Of a DNA stretch of 64,000 bases, positions 43,330 through 51,424 are shown piece after piece; position 1 is the first letter of the stretch; each line of letters begins with the position of its first letter. The notes beneath the pieces are model-generated. The model was given only the letters and a program-made list of their open reading frames with translations. It made no database searches and was not told the origin of the DNA. The stretch is from contig NZ_SMTG01000004.1 in the NCBI RefSeq assembly GCF_004358165.1, positions 310,001-374,000 of the forward strand. Reading direction: 5' to 3'. The position numbers were made by a program, and so were the translations under genes. Origin of the DNA: Luteimonas terrae. Its GTDB lineage: Bacteria; Pseudomonadota; Gammaproteobacteria; Xanthomonadales; Xanthomonadaceae.

Positions 43330-44124
43330 ATGTCGACTGCTGATTCCAACGCCGAACTCGGCGACGCCGCACTGCCCACCGCCGTGGTGTCGCTGAAGGT
43401 GATCGAAGCGCTGGCCAATGCGCCGCAGGGCCTGGGCGTGACGCAGTTGTCCAACCTGCTGGGCATGCCGAAGGCACGCGCGCACCGGCATCTGAGCGCA
43501 CTGCGCGAACACGGCTACGTCACCCAGGACGCGAGCAGCAACCACTACCGCGTCGGCTGGCAGCTCTATCTGCTGGGACGCGCCTGTGTGAGCCGCTTCG
43601 ATCTGATGACGCTGGCCAAGCCGGCGCTGCAGCGCCTGCGTGACGAGGTCGGCCAGACGATCGTCATCTCCTCGTACGCGGACGACTCGGTGATCGTCAT
43701 CGACTTCCTGCGCGGCACCTCGCCGATCGAGATCACGCTGCGCCCCGGCAGCCGCTTCCCGCACAACACCAGCGCGCAGGGCAAGGTGGTGCTGGCGTTC
43801 GGCCCCGCCGACGTGCGCGAGGGGTTCCTGTCGACGCCGTTGCCGCAGAGCACCGCGCGCTCGATCGTCGACGCACCGGCGCTGCGTGCCGAACTCGATC
43901 GCGTGCGCGCACGCGGCTGGTCGGATGCCCCCGAAGAACTCTTCACCGGCATCAATGCACTCGCCGCGCCACTGCTGCAGGCCGACGGCTCGCTGTTCGG
44001 CACGCTGGCCATCGTCGGCTCGATCCACTACCTGCCCGAGACACCGGACCCGCAGCACGTCGACTCGCTGCTGCGGACCTCGCAGGAGATCTCGCAGCTG
44101 CTGGGGTTCCAGCGCGCGACGTGA
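43330..44124 (+). CDS. IclR-family transcriptional regulator
   Basis: A 264-residue regulator with an N-terminal winged helix (VSLKVIEALANAPQGLGVTQLSNLLGMPKARAHRHLSALREHGYV, residues about 20-65) and an IclR effector domain (FDLMTLAKPALQRLRDEVGQT, NTSAQGKVVLAFG, GINALAAPLL). It probably senses a substrate or intermediate and controls the divergent meta-cleavage operon and the cupin gene. The two GTATCG-N5-CGATAC palindromes upstream of the cupin are candidate targets. ATG at 43330. It may be cotranscribed with the cupin gene (69-base gap). Confidence 0.9.
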   Translation: MSTADSNAELGDAALPTAVVSLKVIEALANAPQGLGVTQLSNLLGMPKARAHRHLSALREHGYVTQDASSNHYRVGWQLYLLGRACVSRFDLMTLAKPALQRLRDEVGQTIVISSYADDSVIVIDFLRGTSPIEITLRPGSRFPHNTSAQGKVVLAFGPADVREGFLSTPLPQSTARSIVDAPALRAELDRVRARGWSDAPEELFTGINALAAPLLQADGSLFGTLAIVGSIHYLPETPDPQHVDSLLRTSQEISQLLGFQRAT

Positions 44125-44209
44125 AGGCAGCAGCTCACGGGCCCGCGCGGTGCGTTCGCGTCATCCGCCCGGCCTCCGGCATCGCGCAGGCGCGTGCTTC
44201 GCCGGTGCT

Positions 44210-44917
44210 TCACACCACGGCGCCGGACACCTTCGCCAGTCGCCTCGATGACAGGTCGCCCTTGCGCTCGCTGTAGCGGTCGGTGAGCCCTTCGCTGCGA
44301 TCGCGCACCAGCCAAGTGAACTTCACCAGCTCCTCCATCACGTCGACAAGGCGGTCGTAGTACGCCGACGGTTTCATGCGCCCGCCTTCGTCGAACTCCT
44401 GCCAGGCCTTGGGCACCGAGGACTGGTTGGGGATCGTGACCATGCGCATCCAACGGCCGAGCAGGCGCAGCGCGTTGACGACATTGAAGGACTGGGAGCC
44501 GCCGCAGACCTGCATCACCGCCAGCGTGCGCCCTTGGGTCGGACGCACGCCGCCATCTTCAAGCGGCAACCAGTCGATCTGGTTTTTGAACACTGCGGTC
44601 GGCGCGCCATGGCGTTCGGGGCTCACCCAGACCTGGCCTTCCGACCACTGCGACAGCGCACGCAGCTCCTGGACCTTCGGGTGCGTGGCGGGCACCGAGT
44701 CGAGCATCGGCATGTCGTGCGGGTCGAACAGCCGGGTTTCGGCGCCGAAGCGTTCGAGCAACCGCTGCGCTTCCAACGCCAGCTTGCGGCTGTAGGACTC
44801 CGGGCGCAGCGAACCATAGAGGATCAGGATGCGCGGCGGATGGTCGCCGGCCGACACGCCGAGCGCGATCGGGTCGACGGGCTGGAAAGCGGTGAGATTG
44901 GGCAGATCAAAGGCCAT
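44210..44917 (-). CDS. arsH: Arsenical resistance flavoprotein ArsH
   Basis: A 235-residue NADPH-dependent FMN reductase that in studied bacteria oxidises trivalent organoarsenicals. [19 protein letters not shown] is the FMN loop and [21 protein letters not shown] plus [18 protein letters not shown] are ArsH signatures. ATG at 44917 is chosen; an in-frame GTG at 44938 would extend into the palindrome. It is divergent from arsR, from which a 15-base palindrome in the 44-base gap probably controls both. Confidence 0.93.
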   Translation of the reverse strand: MAFDLPNLTAFQPVDPIALGVSAGDHPPRILILYGSLRPESYSRKLALEAQRLLERFGAETRLFDPHDMPMLDSVPATHPKVQELRALSQWSEGQVWVSPERHGAPTAVFKNQIDWLPLEDGGVRPTQGRTLAVMQVCGGSQSFNVVNALRLLGRWMRMVTIPNQSSVPKAWQEFDEGGRMKPSAYYDRLVDVMEELVKFTWLVRDRSEGLTDRYSERKGDLSSRRLAKVSGAVV

Positions 44918-44925
44918 CGAACGAC

Positions 44926-44940
44926 TTGTGATTGTCACAA
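44926..44940. promoter_or_regulatory. Probable ArsR operator
   Basis: TTGTGA TTG TCACAA, a perfect palindrome in the arsH-arsR gap. It includes the -35 element (TTGTGA, 44926-44931) of a promoter whose -10 is TATTCT (44950-44955) at 18-base spacing, placed for arsR. A repressor bound here would block both directions. Confidence 0.6.
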
Positions 44941-44961
44941 ATGTTCGACTATTCTAGAAAC

Positions 44962-45285
44962 ATGGAACATAAAGCCGCAACCTCTGCACTCGCCGCCCTC
45001 GGCCAGGACACGCGCCTGTCGGTGTTCCGGCTGCTGGTGCGGGCCGGTCGCGCCGGCAAGCTGGCCGGTGACATTGCCGAAGCGCTGTCCCTGCCCGGCG
45101 CCACGCTGTCCTTCCATCTGAAGGCGTTGACCGCCGCCGGACTGGTGAGCAGCGAGTCGAGCGGCCGGACCATTCGCTACCGCGCCGACTTCGATGCGAT
45201 GAACGCACTGGTCGGCTACCTCACCGAGAACTGCTGCGCCGACGATGCGGGCGACTGCGCGCCGTCCGCTGCCTGCGGGCCCTGA
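44962..45285 (+). CDS. arsR: Arsenite-responsive repressor ArsR
   Basis: A 107-residue winged-helix repressor. The recognition region reads LSLPGATLSFHLKALTAAGLV, with RTIRYRADFDAMNALVGYL after it. Cysteines cluster at the C-terminus (ENCCADDAGDC and AACGP) rather than in the classical ELCVCDL helix. That places the As(III) site in the C-terminal type seen in some proteobacterial ArsR. ATG at 44962; upstream in-frame TTG is less likely. First gene of arsR-arsC-acr3. Confidence 0.9.
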   Translation: MEHKAATSALAALGQDTRLSVFRLLVRAGRAGKLAGDIAEALSLPGATLSFHLKALTAAGLVSSESSGRTIRYRADFDAMNALVGYLTENCCADDAGDCAPSAACGP

Positions 45286-45322
45286 TCCATTCCGTTACGC
45301 CATCCATTCGAGAGCCCGTTCC

Positions 45323-45814
45323 ATGACTCGACGCGTCCTGTTCCTGTGCACCGGCAATTCCGCCCGCAGCGTGCTGGCCGAAGCCACCCTACGCGCCTGG
45401 GGTGTGGGGCGTTACGAGGCCTACAGCGCCGGCAGCCAGCCGGCCGGCCAGGTGAATCCGTTCGCGATCGCGCAGCTCGAGCGCGAGGGTTTTCCCACCG
45501 ACAACCTGCGCAGCAAGTCCTGGGACGAATTCTCGGCCGAGACCACCGCAGCGATGGATCTGATCGTCACCGTCTGCGACAGCGCGGCCAACGAGAGCTG
45601 TCCGATCGTCCACGGCGATTACGTCCGCGTGCACTGGGGCTTGTTCGATCCCGCCGCGGTGACCGGCAACGACGCCGACAAGCGCGCGGCGTTTGCCGAG
45701 GCGCACGCGATCATCCAGAAGCGCATGCGCGCGTTTCTCGATATCCGCGACGACGTCTGGGCTGACAAGGCCGCGGTCAAGGCGCTGCTCGAACCGATCG
45801 CCGAAGTCGGATGA
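45323..45814 (+). CDS. arsC: Arsenate reductase, low-molecular-weight phosphatase type
   Basis: A 163-residue enzyme that reduces arsenate to arsenite using thioredoxin or glutathione-coupled thiols. The P-loop with nucleophile Cys9 is [15 protein letters not shown] second and third Cys lie in [13 protein letters not shown], giving the relay needed for the thioredoxin-linked mechanism. [13 protein letters not shown] carries the catalytic Asp-Pro. It overlaps the acr3 start by four bases (ATGA). Confidence 0.93.
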   Translation: MTRRVLFLCTGNSARSVLAEATLRAWGVGRYEAYSAGSQPAGQVNPFAIAQLEREGFPTDNLRSKSWDEFSAETTAAMDLIVTVCDSAANESCPIVHGDYVRVHWGLFDPAAVTGNDADKRAAFAEAHAIIQKRMRAFLDIRDDVWADKAAVKALLEPIAEVG

Positions 45815-46890
45815 ACACGCCCGCGCCCGCTCCTGCGCCTGCGCCCGGTCGCCTGTCGTTCCTCGATCGCTGGCTCACGCTGTGGATCTTCGCGGCGATG
45901 GCGCTGGGCATCGCGCTCGGCACGCTGTTCGACGGCCTGCCGGCCGCGCTCGATGCGCTCAGTTGGGGCAGCACGAACGTGCCCATCGCGATCGGCCTGA
46001 TCCTGATGATGTACCCGCCACTGGCCAAGGTGCGTTATGCGGAACTGCCCAATGTCTTTCGCGACAAGCGCGTCCTCGCGCTGTCGCTGGTGCAGAACTG
46101 GCTGATCGGGCCGTTCCTGATGTTCGGGCTGGCGGTGCTTTTCCTGCGCGACCATCCGGACTACATGACCGGCCTGATCCTGATCGGTCTGGCACGTTGC
46201 ATCGCGATGGTGCTGGTGTGGAACCAGCTGGCCCGCGGCGACAGCCAGTACGTCGCCGGGCTGGTCGCGTTCAATTCCGTGTTCCAGATCCTGTTTTTCA
46301 GTGTCTATGCCTGGTTCTTCCTCAGCTGGCTGCCGCCGGTGTTCGGGCTGGGAGGCAGCGTCGTCGACGTCAGCACCTGGACCATTGCGCAGGCAGTGCT
46401 GGTGTACCTGGGCATTCCGTTTCTTGCCGGCTATCTGACACGCCGCTGGCTGGTCCGGGCGAAGGGTGAGCGCTGGTACGAGACGCGCTTCCTGCCGAAG
46501 ATCAGCCCGATCACGCTGGCCGCCCTGCTCTTCACCATCGTTGCGATGTTCAGCCTCAAGGGCGCCGACGTGGTGCGGATTCCGATCGACGTGGTGCGCA
46601 TCGCGGTGCCGCTGACGCTCTATTTCCTGATCCAGTTCGGCATCAGTTTCTGGATGGGCAAGCTGATCGCCAAGGACTATCCGCACACGACCGCCATCGC
46701 GTTCACCGCGGCCGGCAACAACTTCGAGCTGGCGATCGCGATCGCCATCGCCGCCTTCGGTCTCGCGTCACCGGTCGCGTTCGCGGCGGCCATCGGGCCG
46801 CTGGTCGAAGTGCCCGTGCTCATCGTTCTCGTCCAGCTCGCGCTTCGCCTGCAAAGGCACTTTCCCTCGGCTCAGGCCGGCACCCGGTGA
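45811..46890 (+). CDS. acr3: Arsenite efflux permease, ACR3 family
   Basis: A 359-residue, ten-helix inner-membrane carrier that extrudes arsenite. The conserved helix-4 region [19 protein letters not shown] carries the essential Cys, and [20 protein letters not shown] is the helix-9 signature. Its start overlaps arsC. It completes the ars operon; no ArsA or ArsD is present, so it works without an ATPase partner. Confidence 0.95.
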   Translation: MNTPAPAPAPAPGRLSFLDRWLTLWIFAAMALGIALGTLFDGLPAALDALSWGSTNVPIAIGLILMMYPPLAKVRYAELPNVFRDKRVLALSLVQNWLIGPFLMFGLAVLFLRDHPDYMTGLILIGLARCIAMVLVWNQLARGDSQYVAGLVAFNSVFQILFFSVYAWFFLSWLPPVFGLGGSVVDVSTWTIAQAVLVYLGIPFLAGYLTRRWLVRAKGERWYETRFLPKISPITLAALLFTIVAMFSLKGADVVRIPIDVVRIAVPLTLYFLIQFGISFWMGKLIAKDYPHTTAIAFTAAGNNFELAIAIAIAAFGLASPVAFAAAIGPLVEVPVLIVLVQLALRLQRHFPSAQAGTR

Positions 46891-46945
46891 CCAACCGCCG
46901 GGTGGCGTTCGCCCGCCGCCGTGAGCGGGTGTCAGGGACGACGGC

Positions 46946-47146
46946 TCACGACTTACTTGCATCGCTGCTTGCGGGACCGCCGTCCAATTCCCGGGATTGC
47001 CGCGCCGTCCACGCCGCCAGCTGCTCGCGGTAGTACTGCAGCTCTTCGGCGTAGGTATCGTGCACGCACACCGCGCAGCCGCTGTCGCAGCAGTCGCTGG
47101 GCAGCGGCGGTTCGGGCGGCAGCGGCTTCGGGTCTTGCGCGGACAT
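46946..47146 (-). CDS. Oxidoreductase-like domain small protein
   Basis: A 66-residue protein with the short Cys-rich motif DCCDSGCAVCVHDTYAEEL behind a Pro-rich lead (PKPLPPEPPLPSD). This matches the small oxidoreductase-like domain (Oxidored-like N-terminal domain) found alone in proteobacteria and fused in eukaryotes. The role is unknown; four clustered Cys suggest metal or redox chemistry. It ends the run talB, acid phosphatase, this gene on the minus strand, with a three-base gap to the phosphatase stop. Confidence 0.8.
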   Translation of the reverse strand: MSAQDPKPLPPEPPLPSDCCDSGCAVCVHDTYAEELQYYREQLAAWTARQSRELDGGPASSDASKS

Positions 47147-47149
47147 GAT

Positions 47150-48025
47150 TCAGTCGCGCGCGTCGGCGGCCGGAACCGGCGACTGGCGCAGGCCGACGGT
47201 TTCGGTATCGCAATGCCGGGGCGTCGCGCCGGCGGCGCGCTGCGCGGCGATCTCGACACGCGCGGCGTCGAGGTCGGCGCGGAAGTCCGGCGACGCCTGC
47301 AGGCGCGCGAAGGTCGCGGCGCCGACACGCTCGCCTTCGACGATGTCGCTGTGCCAGTGCACGTTGCAGACCAGCCGGCTCTCGCCGAAGGCGCGGCCAC
47401 GCTGCAGCAACGCGTCACTGCGCTCGGGTGCGAGTTCGACCAGCGTCAGCGCCCAGGTCCAGCCGATCGCGGTGTGGCCGGACGGGTACGAGGCGCTGTG
47501 GGCCATGCGCGGCAGGTCTTCGGGCGTGCACACCGGCGCGCCGTTGCGCACGAACGGGCGCTGCCGCTGCCACTGATCCTTGGCTGCGCGGCCCGCGTTG
47601 GAGGCATCGGCGAGACTGCGACGCAGCAGCCGCACCAGGTGCGGGGTCGCCTCGCGATTGATCTCGACGCCGAGCGCACACGCGAACAGCGGCTCGGCCG
47701 CCGGGAACGACAGGTCGGCATCGACCGTCGCCTGACGCCAGCGCGCGGTGTCGTGCAGGGCGAGGCTGCGCCTGGCGATGTCGTCGTCGTACGCCTGCGC
47801 GGCGGAACCGGGCGCAGGCGGCGCAGGCAGCAGCGCGCGGCTGTCGAATGCGGGCGCGTCGAGGTAGCCGATGCTCACGCCGGGCTGGCTTTCCGGCACG
47901 ACGACTTCGTGTCCAGGCGAGACGGGCGCATTGCCGTCGCGCGCGGGCAGCGCGCATGCCGCCAGCACCGGCAACAGCGCGCCGCACGCCGCGATGCGCA
48001 GTCCATCCCGCACCCGCGGGCGCAT
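47150..48025 (-). CDS. PAP2-family class A acid phosphatase
   Basis: A 291-residue exported phosphatase. The N-terminus (LRIAACGALLPVLAACALP) is a lipoprotein-type signal. All three PAP2 motifs are intact: KDQWQRQRP, YPSGHTA and SRLVCNVHWHSD, which give the phosphate-binding Lys/Arg and the catalytic His pair. It resembles bacterial PhoC-type nonspecific acid phosphatases. It follows talB with almost no gap, so it is probably cotranscribed. Substrate range is unknown. Confidence 0.9.
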   Translation of the reverse strand: MRPRVRDGLRIAACGALLPVLAACALPARDGNAPVSPGHEVVVPESQPGVSIGYLDAPAFDSRALLPAPPAPGSAAQAYDDDIARRSLALHDTARWRQATVDADLSFPAAEPLFACALGVEINREATPHLVRLLRRSLADASNAGRAAKDQWQRQRPFVRNGAPVCTPEDLPRMAHSASYPSGHTAIGWTWALTLVELAPERSDALLQRGRAFGESRLVCNVHWHSDIVEGERVGAATFARLQASPDFRADLDAARVEIAAQRAAGATPRHCDTETVGLRQSPVPAADARD

Positions 48026-48026
48026 G

Positions 48027-48998
48027 TCAGCGTGCCTGCAGGCGCTGGGCGATCGTCGCCCGCAGTGCGTCCAGATCCTTGGCGAACGCGGCGATGCCGT
48101 CGCGCAGCTTCTCGGTGGCCATCGGATCGTCGGCGAGATCGCGTGCGTAGCGCTCGGCATCGACCGGCGGCGCGAACGCACCGTCGTCGTTCTTGCCAGG
48201 CGCGAGCTTGCGCGGCAGTTCGCCGTGTTCGGCGGCCAGCTTCTCCAGCAGATCCGGCGAGATCGTCAGACGGTCGCACCCGGCCAGCGCCTCGATCTGC
48301 GCGGTCGAACGGAACGAGGCGCCCATGACGACCGTCGGCGAACCGCGGCGCTTGAACTCGGTGTAGACGTCGCGCACGAAGCGCACGCCCGGGTCTTCGT
48401 CGATCGTCGCCGGCGTCTCGCCGCGGGCGACGTGCCAGTCGAGAATGCGGCCGACGAAAGGCGAGATCAGGAACACACCGGCTTCGGCGCAGGCGATCGC
48501 CTGGGTGCGGTTGAAGATCAGCGTCAGGTTGCAGTCGATGTCCTCGCGCTGCAGTTCCTTCGCCGCACGGATGCCTTCCCAGGTCGCGGCGATCTTGATC
48601 AGCACGCGCTCGCGCGACACGCCGGCGTCCTGGTACATCTCGATGAACTGGCGCGCCTTGGCGATCGTCGCCTCGGTATCGAACGACAGATCGGCATCGA
48701 CCTCGGTCGACACGCGGCCGGGCACCAGACCAGCGAGCTTGCGGCCGACGCCGACCGTCAGCCGGTCGACGACCTGGCGCGCGATGCTGTCGACATCGCC
48801 GTCGAGGTCCTTGGCGCGCTCGAGCTCGCGCTCGACGAGATCGGCATAGATCGGCAGGTCCAGCGCCTTGCGCACCAGCGTCGGGTTGGTGGTGCAGTCG
48901 ACGGGCTTGAGCCGCGCGATGGCCTCGGCATCGCCGGTATCGGCGACGACCACGGAGAGGTCACGCAGTTGCTCGAGCTTGGAAGGCGAAGCCGTCAT
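48027..48998 (-). CDS. tal: Transaldolase
   Basis: A 323-residue pentose-phosphate enzyme that moves a dihydroxyacetone unit between sugar phosphates. [13 protein letters not shown] and [14 protein letters not shown] are family motifs. The Schiff-base Lys lies in [13 protein letters not shown], and [22 protein letters not shown] and [11 protein letters not shown] complete the barrel. It matches the TalB type. ATG at 48998. Confidence 0.95.
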   Translation of the reverse strand: MTASPSKLEQLRDLSVVVADTGDAEAIARLKPVDCTTNPTLVRKALDLPIYADLVERELERAKDLDGDVDSIARQVVDRLTVGVGRKLAGLVPGRVSTEVDADLSFDTEATIAKARQFIEMYQDAGVSRERVLIKIAATWEGIRAAKELQREDIDCNLTLIFNRTQAIACAEAGVFLISPFVGRILDWHVARGETPATIDEDPGVRFVRDVYTEFKRRGSPTVVMGASFRSTAQIEALAGCDRLTISPDLLEKLAAEHGELPRKLAPGKNDDGAFAPPVDAERYARDLADDPMATEKLRDGIAAFAKDLDALRATIAQRLQAR

Positions 48999-49108
48999 GG
49001 AATCCTCAATCACCGGTGCGGGCCCGCCATTGTCCGCGTCCCGGGGCGCGAGGGCCACCCGGGCCCGCGGTTGCGGGCCCTACCCGTTTTGGCTACAACC
49101 TGTCGTGC

Positions 49109-49891
49109 GTGTTGCAGGCCGGATTGCCCGACGCGCAGATCACCTCGCCATCGGATCCGGCCGCTGCCTTGAGCAACGCTCTGCCTTCGTCGACCACCCG
49201 CCCGCTCAGCGTCGCCCTGCTCGAGGACGACGACATGCTGCGCGACCGTGTGCTGGTACCCGGGCTGCGCCGGCATGGGCTGGAGATCCATCCGCTGCGC
49301 ACCGCGGCGGCCTTGCGGGCGCTGCTGCCGCAGACGCCGGTCGACATCGTGGTGCTCGACATCGGGCTGCCCGACAGCGACGGCTTCACCGTCACCCAGT
49401 CGCTGCAGGCCGCGCACCCGGGACTGGGCATCGTGATCCTGACCGGCCGCGGCGAATCGCCCGACCGCCTGCGCGGGTTGAGCGGCGGCGCGGATGCATA
49501 TCTGGTCAAGCCGGTGGAGATCGACATCCTCGCCGCCACGATCTTCAGCCTCGCGCGGCGACTGACGCGTGCGCCACAGGCGGTCGAGGACGGCTGGCAG
49601 CTGCAGCCCGACGGCTGGTGCGTGTTCGCGCCCAACGGCAAGTCGACGGCGTTGACCGGTTCGGAGCGGCACGTGCTGCAGGCGCTGTGGTCGCAGCGCG
49701 ACCGGCTGGTCACGCGCGAGGCGCTGCTGGACTCGGTGCCGGGTCGCGCACGCGATGAAAGCGGGATCGATCCGCACCGGCTCGACGTGCTGCTGCACCG
49801 CCTGCGGCGCAAGGTGCTCGACCGCACCGGGCTGGCCTTGCCGATCGATGCCGTGCGCGGCGAAGGCTACGTGCTGCGGCCGGGCAGCTGA
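49109..49891 (+). CDS. OmpR/PhoB-family response regulator
   Basis: About 260 residues. The receiver domain has LLEDDDMLRD (acidic pocket), phosphorylated Asp in VVLDIGLPDSDGF, Thr in VILTGRGES and Lys in LVKPVE. The C-terminal domain is a winged helix (LTGSERHVLQALWSQRDRLVTREALLDSV to AVRGEGYVL, in pieces). The start is uncertain: GTG 49109, GTG 49016 and TTG 49169 are all in frame. It converges on the histidine kinase gene with a three-base gap. Whether they are partners is not certain. Confidence 0.85.
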   Translation: MLQAGLPDAQITSPSDPAAALSNALPSSTTRPLSVALLEDDDMLRDRVLVPGLRRHGLEIHPLRTAAALRALLPQTPVDIVVLDIGLPDSDGFTVTQSLQAAHPGLGIVILTGRGESPDRLRGLSGGADAYLVKPVEIDILAATIFSLARRLTRAPQAVEDGWQLQPDGWCVFAPNGKSTALTGSERHVLQALWSQRDRLVTREALLDSVPGRARDESGIDPHRLDVLLHRLRRKVLDRTGLALPIDAVRGEGYVLRPGS

Positions 49892-49894
49892 GAC

Positions 49895-51259
49895 TCAGGC
49901 CACCCGCGGCAGGCGCAGGGTGAACCGCGTGCCGCTGCCGGGCGTGCTGTCGACCGTCAGCGAACCGCCGGCTTCCTGCGCCATCTCGCGCGCGACCGCC
50001 AGGCCCAGGCCCGTGCCTTCGCCCGCCGGCTTGGTGGTGAAGAACGGCTCGAAGGCCTGGCGCATCACCTCCGCCGACATGCCCTTGCCGGTATCGGCGA
50101 CGACGATGCGCGCCCAGCCATCCCCGCTGTCGCGCAGGGTGATGCCGAAGCGACCGCCACCCGGCATGGCGTCACGCGCGTTGGCGGCGAAGTTGAGCAT
50201 CACCAGATCCAGCTGGCTGCGGTCGAGGCACACCGGCACGGGCGTGTCGGGCACGTCGAGGACCACGTCGGCATGGCCGTCGAACATCTGCCGCAGCATC
50301 GGCAGCAGGTCCTTGAGCGACTGCGCGGCATCGAAGCGCGCCGGCACCGCAAGTTCGCGCCGGCTGAAGCTCAGCAGCTTGCGGCTGAGCGCGATGCCAC
50401 GCTGCGCGGCCAGTTCGATGCCTTCGAGCGCCTCGCCCATGCGGCGGGCATCGGGCTCGGGATCGAAATCGAACTCGTCGAGGCGGTGGCGCTCGGCGGT
50501 GTAGCCGACGATCGCACCGAGCACGTTGTTGAAGTCGTGCGAGACGCCACTGGCGAGATGACCGACCGATTCGATCTTCTGCATGTGCAGCATGCGTTCG
50601 CGCATGCGTTCGCGTTCGACCATCTGCTCGCGCAGCTGCTGCGCGCTGCGTTGCGCCTTCCACAAGGTCTCGCGCAATGCGGCCACGGTGCGGTCGAGCA
50701 CGATGGCGATCATCAGATAGCTGAAGGCCAGCGAGGGCAGGTTCTGGAACGCGCGACCGCTGCGCTCCGGGTCGAAACCCCAGGGGCTGGCCATGCCCAG
50801 CGCGAACACCATCGGGATGCACGCGTAGACCAGCCACAGCGCGCGCCGCCCGATCACCAGCGCCGCCACGGTCAGCATCACCATCGGATAGGGATCGAAG
50901 GCCTGCAACTGGTAGCCGAAGGCGAGGTTCGCCGCGACCGCGCAACTCATCAGCACCGCCAGGAACGTGGCGATGCCCTGGCGCAGGCGGCCGCGCCGGA
51001 TCATCCAGACCGCGAAGAACGAAGCACCCGCGATCGCGACGTCCGTACCCAGGTCCACTGCCAGCCGCCAGCCGGTCATCGACACGTGCCCGGCCAGCAG
51101 GTGATAGCCCTTGTTGAGCGGCACCTCGATGCCGAGGAACAGCAGCAGCACCTGCAGCGCCGGCGCATTGCGACGGTCGACCGGATCGGTGATCGGCACC
51201 CGGCGCAGCCAGGCGCCGACGCGACGGGTCCAGGTGATGAGCGGCGACGCCAGGAACAT
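49895..51259 (-). CDS. Membrane-bound sensor histidine kinase
   Basis: About 454 residues. The N-terminal half has five or six hydrophobic helices with short loops and no large periplasmic domain. A coiled-coil linker (SAQQLREQMVERERMRERM) leads to the dimerisation box HDFNNVLGAIVGY with the phosphorylated His. The catalytic domain has N-box (NFAANARDAM), G1 (VADTGKGM), F (FEPFFTTK) and G2 (GEGTGLGLAVA). The HDFNN type usually pairs with hybrid or NtrC-like partners, so pairing with the convergent OmpR-type gene is open. ATG 51340 is an alternative start. Confidence 0.88.
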   Translation of the reverse strand: MFLASPLITWTRRVGAWLRRVPITDPVDRRNAPALQVLLLFLGIEVPLNKGYHLLAGHVSMTGWRLAVDLGTDVAIAGASFFAVWMIRRGRLRQGIATFLAVLMSCAVAANLAFGYQLQAFDPYPMVMLTVAALVIGRRALWLVYACIPMVFALGMASPWGFDPERSGRAFQNLPSLAFSYLMIAIVLDRTVAALRETLWKAQRSAQQLREQMVERERMRERMLHMQKIESVGHLASGVSHDFNNVLGAIVGYTAERHRLDEFDFDPEPDARRMGEALEGIELAAQRGIALSRKLLSFSRRELAVPARFDAAQSLKDLLPMLRQMFDGHADVVLDVPDTPVPVCLDRSQLDLVMLNFAANARDAMPGGGRFGITLRDSGDGWARIVVADTGKGMSAEVMRQAFEPFFTTKPAGEGTGLGLAVAREMAQEAGGSLTVDSTPGSGTRFTLRLPRVA

Positions 51260-51424
51260 CGGGAAGCGTGGTCCCCGCGAGCGGCGGCTCGCCTTGCGGA
51301 GTGAGAGGGAAGTGTAAGTCGCCGGTGAGATTCCGTGCATTGAGCGACGGGCGCCGCAGGGGCTTAGATCGGATTCCAGCGCCGTTCACGGCGCCGTCAT
51401 CCCGCCGCTTCCGGAAGCCAGACG

